A DNA stretch of 64,000 nt. It comes from Coleophoma eucalyptorum. Lineage: Eukaryota > Ascomycota > Leotiomycetes > Helotiales > Dermateaceae. The notes beneath the pieces are model-generated. The model did no database searches. It had not been told where the DNA came from and worked only from the letters and a program-made list of their open reading frames with translations. The translations under genes and the position numbers were made by a program. Of this stretch, positions 12,701 to 23,478 are shown piece after piece. Every line of letters starts with the position of its first letter. The stretch's first letter is position 1. The stretch covers positions 111,859 to 175,858 of the forward strand of contig JALRME010000052.1 in the NCBI GenBank assembly GCA_026120035.1. The letters are read 5' to 3'.

Positions 12701-13376
12701 GGCCGTGGTCCGGCTGCTTCTTGAGCATGGAGCCGACGTCAACGCCCAGGGTTGGTTGTACGGCAGCGCCCTGCAGACGGCGGCGGCAGGGAACGAGAAA
12801 GAGGCCGTGGTGCGGTTGCTACTCGAGCACGGGGCTGAGGTCAACGCCCAGGGCGGGCAGTACGGCAACGCACTCCAAGCAGCAGCAGCAGTACGATACA
12901 GTAGTGAGACCGTGGTGCGGTTGCAAATCGAGCACGGGGCGGAGGTCAACGCCGACTGTGGGCAGTATGCCAGCGCGTTACAGGCAGCAGCAGGGAGCAG
13001 GAATTAGGCCGTAGTGCGGCTGCTACTTGAGCATGGGGCAGATGTCAATACCCAGGGCGGGCTGTACGGCAGTGCTTTACAGGCAGCAGCTGGAAGCAGC
13101 AAGGAGAACATGGTACGGCTACTGCTAAAGCACGGGGCCAATGTCAACGCACAAGGTGGGCAGTATGGAAGTGCGTTACAAGTGGCAGCAATTGGGTATG
13201 AGCAGGAGGCAGTGGTACGGCTGCTGCTCGATCACGGTGCTGATGTTAACGTCCAGGGCGGGCTGTACGGCAGTGCTTTACAGGCGGCGATGGCAGCGTA
13301 TGAAAACGAGGCCGTGGTGAGGCTACTGCTCGATCATGGGGCTGTGATAACAAAACTGTCTGAAAAACATTTATAA
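9743..13376 (+). pseudogene. decayed NLR: alpha/beta-hydrolase, NACHT, ankyrin repeats
   Basis: In order: an N-terminal hydrophobic helix (residues 9-26), a serine-hydrolase domain with FVHGLGSDP and AHSHGGLVVKQ (the nucleophile-elbow Ser is present), a NACHT ATPase with Walker A GKPGAGKST near 11125 and Walker B LVLLIDALDEC near 11430, a helical region (LMFQWVLFADCLLKPEELYF), and eight ankyrin units. Introns are likely at 9925-9990 and about 10901-10951. The reading frame is broken by TAG at 10238-10240, a shift at about 10640-10710, TAA at 11870-11872, shifts near 12080 and 12485, and TAG at 13005-13007. Intact relatives are fungal STAND proteins that act in non-self recognition and programmed cell death. 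With at least six lesions this copy cannot make the full protein. Confidence 0.9.
12530..13355 (+). repeat. eight near-identical ankyrin-coding tandem units
   Basis: Units of about 100-108 bases each encode a variant of EAVVRLLLEHGADVNAQGG plus YGSALQAAA. Units differ mainly at a few positions and by small in-frame insertions after the AAA. This high internal similarity is what is seen in fungal NLRs whose repeats are homogenised by unequal exchange. A long antisense open frame at 12494-12949 is a by-product of the repeat. Confidence 0.85.
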
Positions 13377-13784
13377 TAGTTCCAGCCTCCCTGCCTGCCA
13401 ACATAACAGAGAAATGCTCTTTATGCAGTGATATTAAATTCAATTCCATTAAGTTCTGTAATATCTCTAAGAGTTGACGTTTATAGTCTAAGAGTGTTGT
13501 ACAAACATTTATTAGCCCTCCAGCGTGTCTATATAATGATATTAAAGTAGTGAACTGTTCAATTTTGAACTTAAATCATTAAAGATCAGTAGCTCCTCCA
13601 GTGTGGTAATAAAAATCTAGCTATACCTAAATCTATACTAATTTTAAGGGTGGTGACCAATCGTTTAGCATGGTCTAATTTAAGCGTAAATGGTGGTTTA
13701 TTCTATTTTATTTTAACCTCACGCAATGTATCTAGGCTCAGCCTTCCCAGTATTTCCACTTTCTTATAATTACAGCCATTTAAA
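13377..13784. other. intergenic, no gene seen
   Basis: AT-rich spacer between two broken genes; no motif or structured element was recognised. Confidence 0.5.
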
Positions 13785-14831
13785 ATGAAAGCAATCCCAC
13801 ACTCATCTAGTAACGTGGAACCACTACTAATTCCCTTTTCTCTGTCTCATGAACTTTACCGCAAGCTCGAAATATTCAATAACCATGGCGGGGCCACGAT
13901 TGTTCGCAGGGAGCCATCTAAAAACAGCACGCCTCCTGGTCAACCTCGAGTCGGATTGCAGGACGGCACCATAGGGTTGTTCCTAGAGCAAGAGCTTACA
14001 ACCCCGGACTTGAATAAATTTTCTCCTCACCTCTGGAAAGTCGCGAAACAAGACAGCTCGCATGTGTCGTCTTTGACTCACCAGATTGTACGCGGCCGAC
14101 AAATCATTGTCACAGAGAATTCAGAGCTTCACCTTGTCTGGATCCACGACCGAGTGTATATGAAGCCAATTCCAAAGTACCTCCTATCGCACGCATTTTG
14201 GGAATTTTTCCTAGTACGTGAGGAATCGCCGTTGTCCGAGATCGAGAAGAACGACATCGCAAAGGCGGCTCTGGGATTCCTTCGATCGTATTCCTACCTT
14301 GTTCAACACAAATCGGATTTCATGCTTGCACGTGACGATAAACATATGCTGATACCAAAAGGCATCCGCTACTCGGAATTCATCAGATTCATGACCGGAT
14401 TCCAAGGTGTTGAAGACTCTGCTGTATTCGGACGGTATTCATTTGGTGAATTGCGCCTTACGCGATTGAATCTCTGGGCCATAGTCGCTTTGGGGCGTTT
14501 TACATTTCACAAAACCGTTTGGCAGTAGTATAGTGCCTACTTTGCTCAGTTTTACGGACCCATCCTGTTCATTTTTGGAATCTTCAGCATTGTCTTGAGC
14601 GCCATGCAGGTAGCTCTGGCGGTGCAGCCATCTATCCAAACCGGCCAGTCTTGAGTTGTCTTTTCTCAGGCGTGCAGCGTATTTTCGATTCTCACTTTGT
14701 TCGTCGTGGTTATTGTCGTGCTATTACTCATCCTTACTCTACTGGCTCGCATCCTTCGTGAATTCATTTTTGCTATCCACGCTTTATGGGGGAAGAGAAA
14801 GCTAGGTTCGAAAGCCAATGGTACCGTGTAA
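13785..14831 (+). pseudogene. DUF6601-like membrane protein, two internal stops
   Basis: The frame from 13785 reads 247 codons, meets TAG at 14526-14528 inside WQ*YSAYFAQFYGP, stays open in the same frame, meets TGA at 14652-14654, then runs to TAA at 14829-14831. The full span is about 348 codons. The N-terminal part is soluble (VGLQDGTIGLFLEQELTTPD, WIHDRVYMKPIPKYLL); the part after the first stop holds two strong hydrophobic segments. From memory this matches a fungal family of unknown function, often listed as DUF6601, with two C-terminal membrane helices. In relatives I recall Gln at the first stop and Trp at the second, so both would be C-to-T or G-to-A changes. The first stop removes both membrane segments. 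A truncated soluble product cannot be excluded. Confidence 0.8.
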
Positions 14832-15179
14832 TAGCTTGTATGCATTTGTTAGAGTTTTACTTAGCAACTATGCTGGTGTATCCCTTCTCGATCAGTGTTA
14901 CTACTGTGCTCTCTTTTAAGCCATCTACTTGAACCCTTCCATGAAAGCGAAAGCCAAAGCTTCAGCAGAGCTGATACCGGAAATAGCTGAGCAGACTTGC
15001 ATATTGCGTTTCAACTTACCTCCTGCAGGAGCCAGCTCCCCAAATTTAGAGTATGGTAAGTTTTGTATTATTTCCACCGCAACAAAAAAATTCCAAAGCC
15101 ATGCTACCAATGAAAACCAACCCAAATTGGTGCATTTAAGATGCATAAAGCCTCCTTGAGAAGTTATCTAAAGTCCTAA
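14832..15179. other. intergenic flank of the transposon
   Basis: No gene is supported. Open frames at 14925-15146 (-) and 14929-15159 (+) overlap on opposite strands and show no domain. The DNA transposon begins directly after a TA at 15180-15181. Confidence 0.45.
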
Positions 15180-15181
15180 TA

Positions 15182-15229
15182 ACGTATATGATAAGCGAGT
15201 GTACCATACAAGCGAGTGTACCACTTTCT
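15182..15229. repeat. left 48-bp terminal inverted repeat
   Basis: It is identical to the complement of 23429-23476. Inside, the 14-mer AAGCGAGTGTACCA occurs twice, separated by TAC, which could be a paired transposase-binding site. The match ends at ACTTTCT. Confidence 0.95.
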
Positions 15230-16632
15230 TAACTACCCTATATGAAATTACTAAATCTACTATACCAACCCTATGAATCAACTACTATAGTATCTGAAAT
15301 CACTAAATCTAATGATGAACTAGCTTCTCGACACGTACGGGCATTATGACCAGGCTTTCCACATACCCTACAGCACCTGGTCTTTGTACGAGCCCCACTT
15401 TTAGTTCTTCTACCCTGACGAACTTCTTGGGTTACCTGATCATTTATAGCCTTCTGGTTAGCTAACGCCTGACCTTCTTCTACTGTAAGGGTTCCTCCAT
15501 ACTATAGCCTAGTTTTTTTAGCCCGTCGACGTTTACTAAGGGCTTCATTTGCCCTTCGTAGCGTAGAGTTCTCGGCTCGAAGAAGGGCTACTTCGTACAT
15601 CATTGCCTTTGCCCCCTTTGAAAACTGGTCTATAGCATCCAAAATTGGTGTTAGTGAGCTATTCTAGTGATTTGAAATCCGTGTCTTAATAAGACCAGTC
15701 TAAGAGTCAGCTTCAATTGGATTCTGGGGTGTTCTTGTAACCTAGGTATCACCTATAGCTACAGCTAGGGGTGGTGTCGGGGTCCGTAGCTGTACGTCTA
15801 GCTTGGATAAAACTCTCTCTGGGTCGTACGGTACCAGGCCAGCTCCAGCAAAGCCTCCCTAGATGTTTTTTTCGGTCATGGCTTTAAAGAAAGCAGCCCG
15901 GAATCCATAGAGGAATTCAAGCTTACTAATATGGTTAACATATGCTCGTATCAAGTCCTCTATCTATCGACCATATACTTGCTTCAGAGGCCCAAAACAG
16001 CCTACGTCTAGTGGCTGTAGAAGGTGGGAAGAATGCGAAGGCATATAGAGGGTAATAATATCATACTCCTGGCAGTAAAGCTCAAAATCCATAGAATAGT
16101 AGCTCTTATGGCCATCTAGGACTAGTAGACGATATCTACCTTTCGTACGACCCTATGTATGCTTATTGAAATACTTAATCCAATCTAGGCCTATAGGATT
16201 GGTAGTCCAGCCATTATCTGTAGTTATAAGAGCCTAGGTAGCTAGTAGGTCGCATTCTTCGTGCTAGTTCTATAGGTGGTACTAGGCTGCTAGAATAATA
16301 AAAGGTGGAAGAGCCCACCCTATCGTAGAAACTCCCTGTATTACTATAGCCTATTCTCTATTCCTAGGCTGGGCTAATTTAGCCCTGCTACGACCTTCTG
16401 TAGTTGTAACTACCATTCTAGGGAATATTATACCTATTATAAACCCCGTTTCGTCAAAGTTATATATATCCTCGTCTACGATCTCGTACTTGGCTTTTGT
16501 ATTCCATACGAGTGCAAACCATACTTTAATAACCTTCGGATCTTCGTATAAGGCTCTCTGGTAGTCGTATTTTCAAGTAAAGCATGTACGAAGCTCTAGC
16601 TGGCGCTATACAAAGTTATAGGCCTAGCGCTT

Positions 16633-16985
16633 TGTTACGAACACCTGACAGCTGATGGCCTAAGGCTCGACGAGGAAGGCTCGCACAAAGAACCATCAGT
16701 AGAGATCACGAGACTACAAGGTATCACGTAATTAGATCAATAGGATCAGTTGGATTAGTAAGTAATCTAGGTAAGCCAACTGATCTATAGGGCACGACGG
16801 TCTATATAAGCAAATAGTATTTCCTTAGTTTAGGAGCTTCGTACTCAACTTAAATAATATCTCTTGACTGTTAGTAACGTGGTTCACACTCGACCTACCT
16901 ACTATCTATAATATACCTACCTTAACAACTAACCCCAACCCTCTAAGTACAAACTTCTAACGAAGCTATTACTTCGACCGTTATA
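16633..16985 (+). repeat. 5' LTR
   Basis: Starts TGTTACGAACACC and ends CCGTTATA, against TATTACGAATACC and CCGTTACA in the 3' copy. Both LTRs are 353 bp. Visible differences are almost all C/T or G/A, often with TpA on one side, as RIP would leave. A TATA-like CTATATAAGC is shared by both copies (about 16801 and 22882). Confidence 0.93.
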
Positions 16986-17049
16986 CTTTAAGTACCGCCT
17001 TTGAGGTACCGACTTATAGTAGTATTAATTATATCTTTTGAGAAAAATA

Positions 17050-20000
17050 TTACTAGTCCTATACCTAGTGTAGCTAGGCAAACTACACTAGCACTAGTCG
17101 TAGATCTTATTGGGTCCACGGAGGTTAAGGTTAACCTCCTCGAGCCCTTCGACGGCAATCGTAGTAAGCTAGTATAGTTTATAGCTTAAGCGGAACTATA
17201 CCTAGTCTTTAATTATAACAAGTTTAAAAACGAAGTTTAGCAAACGCTATAGATATATACGTTCCTTCGAGGGATCGTATTCAACTGGATTTCATCTTTC
17301 ATTATAGATTATATACGAAATAAAATAGCTAGCGGAAATATCACCAAAGCTATAAAAAAGGAGACTATCGCTTACTTCTAAATTATAGTCGGTTTTGGCT
17401 AGGGAATCAAGTAGGTCTTCGGCGATATCGATAAAGAACGAACCTTAGAGCGAGGACTTTAGAACCTAAAGCAACGAGGATCGGCCGCTAACTATACCGC
17501 TAAGTTTTAATAATATACCACTCGAACCGACTAGAATAACGATATCCTTAGAGCCTAGTACTACAAAGGACTTAAGGACTATATCAAGGATGAGATAGCC
17601 CATTCGGAAAGACCAGATAACCTTATAAGCCTTATTAAGCTTACGGTCAAAATCAATAATTACGCTTACGAACGAAGCTTAGAAAAGAAAGGATAGTACT
17701 CTATAGGTAACCATAAAAGAACGAGACATTATAGGTTCACTCCTATAGAGTTGGATACAACCCTTCTAGTAAAGAAGACTACTTCTAAGGAAGAAATAGA
17801 TCGGCGACAAAAGAACAAACTCTACTTCGAGTGTAAGCTATCTAGATATATAGCTAATACTTATAGAAAGAAGTTCAGTAAGGGCTAAGGCCAATAGATT
17901 AGGGCTATTAAGACTAGGAATATACCTATACGAATTACTACTATAGAATATCGTCCTATACCCTTACGTACCTAGATTAGCGAGAATAACCTCGAGGAAT
18001 AGGGAATTAGTACGTAGATCAACGATAACTCTAACGACTACGAAGATATCGAGATGGATATAGAGGACGAATAATAGGAAATCGGTAAAGCACTAGAGCG
18101 ATATACTCTAAGCCCGGAGCCTATCCTAGACTTAGAACCTCCGAAACCCTTGATCTAGAGAAGGAATATCGTCGAACCCGAAGTAGGTAAGAAATAGAGA
18201 GTATTATATCTACGACCTCTTACGGTTATAACTCTAGGATAATACATATAGAGGAAAGAGGGGAATAACGATAGCTTCGTCGAAGAAGGGAATATCTACC
18301 CCAAAGATACCTATATAAACTATATCTACGAAGTAAAATATAAGGACGATAAAAGAATAGGTTAGTAGCGAGAGGACGCTAAGGAGCAAATTTACGTATA
18401 GAGGAGACCTAGCGTCTACCGACTAATTCGATCTTAGGGCGTTATACCTTAAATCGGACAAACTTAGGTCGTTATCGCTAAAGGAATTATTTATCGTTCC
18501 TAGGAACTAACTATCGAGTCTAACGTATTTTATAAAGAAACTATTACGTATAATAATAAGAAAGTACTAGGTATTAATTAAGTATACTAGTATATAGGTA
18601 AAGGAGCCGATAGGTATTACCGATAGGAGAATATATATAATAAGGTATTATATTTCGAATAAATTCCTTTAGGCCAAATAGAACTTTATACTACGGGAGG
18701 AAAAGACTAGGTTATTATAACTATCGCTATCAAAAAGAAAGTCGTTAAGGTACTAGTAGACTCGAGAGCCACTAGAAACTTTATCTTACTAGATATTATA
18801 ACTCTATATAATATATATACGATAGTAAAATAAGACGTCTATTAACTTATTACTATTAATAGGTCGGCTATTATATACCGAGAAGGATAAGTCGATATCT
18901 AGATAGAATTAGTTACTATAGTAACCCTATACGGGTATATCGAGAAGATTACGTTCGATATAACTAATATCGAGAGTCACTAGGTAATATTAGGAATACT
19001 ATAGATTAGGAAGTATAATCTAACATTCAATTAGGTAATAGAGGAAATTCTATATAAAAAGTACGACTACCGAAAGCTACTACCTAAGGACCCTAAAGAA
19101 GTTAGCGCTACTTCTAGAAAGGAGTTAGAATATTATACCTAGGGTTCGCTAGCGAAGCTAATACCGTTAGAATATAGATAATTTAAAGAATTATTCGACG
19201 AGCAATTAGGAATCGAAGTATTACCTAAACATTAGAATTAAGACTATAAGATACCTCTTATGGTAGAGAGTAAACCACCCTTTGGACCTATCTATCCTCT
19301 TGCTTAGGATGACTTAAGGATGCTTAAGGAATACCTCGATGTAAATCTCAAAAAGGGATTTATCCGCGAATCGACTTCACCTTACGGAAGTCTGATTCTC
19401 TTCGTTCTAAAATCGGACGAAACGAAACGATTATACGTAGACTACCGAAAGTTAAACGACTTAACTATTAAAGATCGATATACTCTATTACTAGTAGATA
19501 AGTTATACGATAGATTACAAAAAGTAACTATTTATACCTAATTAGACCTAAGGGGAGCGTACAACCTCATTAGGATAAAGAATAGAGAGGAACCTAAGAT
19601 AGCGTTTAGAATATACTATAGGTACTATAAGTATACTATTATATCGTTTGGATTAACCAACGTACTAGCTATATATTAACGGCTAATGAATAATATACTT
19701 CGATAGTTTCTCGACGTTTGTTATATTTATTATCTCGACGACATCCTTATCTTTTCAAAGGATGAATAGTAGTATATCCGAGATATAGGCTATATCCTTA
19801 TAGCCCTAGAGAAGGTAGACCTATGCCTTAAACTAGAGAAATATAACTTTTACGCTACAGAAGTAACCTTCCTAGGTTACGTAATTACTACGAAAGGAAT
19901 TAAAATAGACCCTACTAAGGTAGAAACTATTCTTATATAGTAAGCCCTTACGAATGTTAAGGAAGTATAATCCTTTTTAGGATTTACTAACTTCTATCGA

Positions 20001-22000
20001 CGATTTATCAAAAGCTATTCTAGTATCGCGGTACCTCTTACGATATTAATATACAAGGATACGGTATTTGAATAGACCCTTAGACACTAGGTAACGTTTG
20101 ATAAGCTAAAAGAAATATTTGCTTAAGCCCCTATATTAGTCTTATTTAACTCAGACAAAGAAATCAAATTGGAAACGGATTCTTCGGACTATACTATTAG
20201 TATTATACTTAGCCAGCCTAATAAGCATAGGAGATAGCAACTAATTACGTATTATTCCCGGAAGCTATTAACGATAGAACTCAACTATAAGATCTATAAC
20301 AAAGAACTACTAGCTATAGTAGAAGCTTTCCGAGAATAGCGTATATACTTAGTAGGATCAAAATACCAAGTATAAGTCCTTATAGATTATAAGAATCTCG
20401 TTTATTTTACTACTACTAAGGAACTCAACCGACGGTAGGTCTAATAGACGGAGACCCTTATATAATTTAATTTTAAAATCTCTTATGTCAAAGGAACGGA
20501 AAATATAAGAGCGGACGCTCTAAGTAGGAAACTAGAGTACCTTACAAATAAAACCTATGTATCTTACGTAATACTCTATACGGATGGAGAAGGACTCGTC
20601 TATAACAACTAGCAAATTATAGTTATTATAAGACTACGAGAGAGTCTATTAGACACTATTATTCGCTTAGGCTATAATAAGGATCCTATAATAGAATCGG
20701 GAGGACTAGGTTTCGAGAGGAACAAAGATAGTATTATTCTATATTATAATCAAACTTATATACCTACTCGAGTACGAAGGTCGTTCGTACAAACATACTA
20801 CGAGTTATCGGTATACGGATACTAAGGGATATCAAAAACTATAACTCGTCTAGCGAGATCGTACTATTTCCTCGGTATAAGGAAAGTCATTAAGGACGTT
20901 ATATCGGAATACGATACCTATATAAGGAATAAGGCGGATAGATATACGTCCTATAGATTTATGAAATCACTAGAAACACTAGCGAAACCCTAGACGTCGA
21001 TAGCCTTAGATTTCGTCGTTAAGCTACTAACGTCAACCGATAAAGTAACGAGAGTATAATATAATTCTATTATAGTAATCACTAATTGATTAACCAAATA
21101 TATATATATAATCCTATTTCTCGAATCGAGTAGCGCTAACGTAATAGTATAAGTATTTCTACGAATTATTATAGTAAATTATAAAACGTCGTAAGAAGTT
21201 ATCTCGAATAGAGACAAACTCTTTACGTCCAACTTCTAGAAAACACTAGTAAACCTATTAGAAGTTAAGTATAAACTATCTATAGTATTCCACTCGTAGA
21301 CGGACGGTTAGACGGAAAGAATAAACTAAACTATAGAAGCCTATCTAAGATACTATATTAACTACTAATAAAATAATTAGGTATAACTACTACCTCTAGT
21401 ATAGTTTGTATATAATAGCGCGAATATAGAAACAATAGGAGTATCGTCGTTCTTTACGAATTATAGGTTTAACCTAACGGCGTATAACGACCTTATAGCC
21501 GATAACATCCAAACGTAAGAAGCAATCGTATAAGTCGATTAGCTTAAAACATTATACGAAGAACTCGCCGTCGATATCTAATTTATCGCGCGGAAGTTAG
21601 TAATATACTATAACAATAAGCGTAATATAGGACTAACGCTAAAGGAGGAGGGTAAAGTTTACTTGCTCTATAGAAACATCAAAATAAAAAGATCTAGCGA
21701 TAAGTTAGATTATAAGAAGTTAGGACTATTTATTATTAACAAAGTGGTAGGATTAGTTAATTATAGGCTAAAGCTATCTAAAACAATAAATATCTACTCG
21801 GTCTTTTATATTTCTCTCCTAGAACTAGTACTACTAGACGTACTACCTATATCGATTACGGAAATCGAACCTATAAACCCAAACGTAGAATATAAGGTAG
21901 AAAGGATACTTAACTATAAATATATTAGAAAACAAACTAAGTACCTAATCAAATAGATAGGATACTTACACTCGGAAAATACCTAGGAACCTAAGAGTAA
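17050..22000 (+). pseudogene. gypsy gag-pol remnant with C-terminal chromodomain
   Basis: The Gag part (about 17110-18360) has LLEPFDGNRSKL and a degenerate zinc knuckle (LYFECKLSRYIANTY). The protease site near 18755 reads VLVDSRATRNFIL, with Arg where Gly is expected. Reverse transcriptase (about 19230-19960) shows YVDYRKLNDL and YLDDILIFS; RNase H (about 20150-20460) shows YYSRKLL and YNKELLAIVEAF; integrase follows (about 20850-21650). A chromodomain at about 21845-21990 has EYKVERILNYKY and YLHSENT*EP, which places it with chromoviruses, whose chromodomain targets heterochromatin. There is an in-frame stop every few dozen codons, mainly TAG, so no part can be translated at length. Confidence 0.93.
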
Positions 22001-22049
22001 CCTTAAGTGTTATTAGTTACTAGACGAGTTCTACTATTAACATCTAGAC

Positions 22050-22680
22050 TTACCTAGAAAGGATCTAGGGGATTGTAAGAAGAAAGGGCGCGAGCCAAGA
22101 TTAGATCAACCTTAGGGTCCAATAGTAGTTCGGGATCCTCAAAACAAGGAGGACGAACGAGAGGAGTTACCTCGAAAACCACGGGCTCGTTTGCAACCTA
22201 CTCGTGACGCTCGGCTTCCTCGGTCTCGTCCAGCTCGTCTAGGGTATTGAGACTACGACGAACTATTTCAGTAGTACGAGTATAGAAAGCCTTGCGTTAC
22301 TTGTTTAGACGAAAAATCTTCGTCTGTTACTCGTTAAGACGATAGAATAATACAGCCTACTCTTCCTAAGTACGCTCTTACTTATTTACTAATTTCCTTT
22401 CCTTACGAGCCAAACGATCCAAATCACTCTTTGAAGGACCGTGAACGTCGTATTTATTACCCACTCGAACGCACTCGGAGCAACGAGATAACCCTATCGC
22501 TATCAAACACTTCGTGCCGTTACGACTATAGCGTAAATAAGAAGGTATAGTAATACCTATAGAAGAAATCAAGTTTAAGAGCTTAAGGCGATAGATAGTT
22601 TTCTTAGAACGCTTAGGAGGTATAGTAAGAAGGACGGAAGGCTTAGGGATAATATAGAAGTTCTATAACGCTACTTAAGC
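22050..22680 (-). pseudogene. antisense ORF remnant in the 3' part of the retroelement
   Basis: On the strand opposite gag-pol, one frame carries a protein-like sequence interrupted by TAG codons: TIPSYLRYSRNGTKCLIAIG, then SRCSECVRVGNKYDVHGPSK and DLDRLARKERKL, and further on EIVRRSLNTLDELDETEEAE, which looks like a coiled coil. The longest stop-free part is 22378-22572. I recall an antisense reading frame of this type (Cys-pair motif followed by a coiled coil ending in LDELDE-like acids) in the same place of other fungal gypsy elements; that is memory, not a search. If correct, the element encoded an extra gene on its minus strand. Function is unknown. Confidence 0.6.
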
Positions 22681-22698
22681 TTAGGGACACACTAAGCT

Positions 22699-22711
22699 AG
22701 AAAGAGGGTAG
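22699..22711 (+). other. polypurine tract of the retroelement
   Basis: AGAAAGAGGGTAG lies directly before the 3' LTR, the position of the plus-strand primer site used in reverse transcription. One T interrupts it. Confidence 0.65.
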
Positions 22712-23064
22712 TATTACGAATACCTAACAGCTGATGGCCTAAGGCTCGGCGAGAAAGGCTCGTATAGAGAACCATTAGTAGAGATCATAAGACTATAAGG
22801 TATCATATGATTGGATCAGTAGGATCAATTAGATTAGTAAGTGATCTAGGTAAGCCAACTAATCTACGGGGTACGACGGTCTATATAAGCAAATAGTATT
22901 TCCTTAGTTTAGGAGCTTCGTACTTAACTCAAATAATATCTCTTGACTGTTAGTAACGCGGTTCACACTCGACCTACCTACTATCTATGATACACCTACC
23001 TTAACAACCAACCCCAACCCTCTGAGTACGAACTTCTAACGAAGCTACTACTTCGACCGTTACA
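22712..23064 (+). repeat. 3' LTR
   Basis: The 353-bp partner of 16633-16985, followed by the target duplication CGCTT. It begins TATTACG where the other copy has TGTTACG, a G-to-A change at the canonical TG end. Confidence 0.93.
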
Positions 23065-23428
23065 CGCTTACCAACTAGAGGCGCGTCGCGTACACGTAGG
23101 AGTTGATTTGCTATATCTTCAACACTACTTAATCGAGGAGGAAATGATCGTGTCGCTAGTTCAATTATATAACGTAGAATAGCTTCTTCTTCGAGTATTA
23201 TAAGTTTCTTCGAGTTTGGTGGAGAATTACGTCGTAGAAGAATTCCGGCGCGTCGCCGTAGGATAGTAACATACGAGATATTATAGGTCTTTGCTATAGC
23301 CCTAAGGCTTATTTTCGGGGTCGTACGAAGTATTTCGAGTACAAGGTTAACTCTGCTTTCATATGAAAGCTCTATCATGTTTCGTTGTAGAATTATAGTC
23401 TGTTAAAGTAAAAGTAGCGTGTTATGCT

Positions 23429-23476
23429 AGAAAGTGGTACACTCGCTTGTATGGTACACTCGCTTATCATATACGT
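23429..23476. repeat. right 48-bp terminal inverted repeat
   Basis: Exact complement of 15182-15229, followed by TA. It lies about 50 bases upstream of the transposase start at 23378, so it may also hold the transposase promoter. Confidence 0.95.
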
Positions 23477-23478
23477 TA

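Larger units (their letters stand above)
16633..23064 (+). mobile_element. Ty3/gypsy chromovirus-type LTR retrotransposon, decayed
   Basis: Two 353-bp LTRs bound the element, and the 5-bp target duplication CGCTT is intact on both sides (16628-16632 and 23065-23069). Between them, in order, are Gag-like, protease, reverse transcriptase, RNase H, integrase and chromodomain coding, the gypsy order. Stops and frame breaks are everywhere and the sequence is extremely TpA-rich, so it is a RIP-decayed copy. It inserted into an existing pogo-like transposase gene, so it is the younger of the two. Confidence 0.95.
15271..23378 (-). pseudogene. pogo-like transposase, split by retroelement
   Basis: The 5' part (23378-23070) encodes a helix-turn-helix head: ISLRAIAKTYNISYVTILRRR. 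The 3' part (16632-15271) encodes the DDE core: YNFDETGF, LLVLDGHKSYYSMDFELYC and SHSSHLLQPLDVGCF, then a coiled-coil-like tail and a CCHC zinc knuckle, CRVCGKPGHNARTC, ending at TAG 15271-15273. The two parts meet in frame across the 5-bp target site when the retroelement is ignored. Several TAG stops, mostly at sites where relatives have Trp or Gln, interrupt both the core and the tail. The element is dead: it is interrupted by the insertion and also mutated. Confidence 0.9.
15182..23476 (-). mobile_element. pogo/Tc1-like DNA transposon carrying a nested LTR element
   Basis: The ends are 48-bp perfect inverted repeats starting ACGTATATG, flanked by TA on both sides (15180-15181 and 23477-23478), the target duplication of the Tc1/mariner/pogo superfamily. 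Removing the inner retroelement with one copy of its target site leaves about 1.86 kb, a normal size for fungal pogo elements. The transposase is on the minus strand. Element DNA is full of TpA, and many Trp and Gln codons have become TAG, as expected from RIP. Confidence 0.93.

Noticed and set aside
12494..12949. Long minus-strand open frame (151 codons)
   Set aside because: It is antisense to the GC-rich ankyrin repeat array and merely mirrors its periodicity; the plus strand has the recognised domain.
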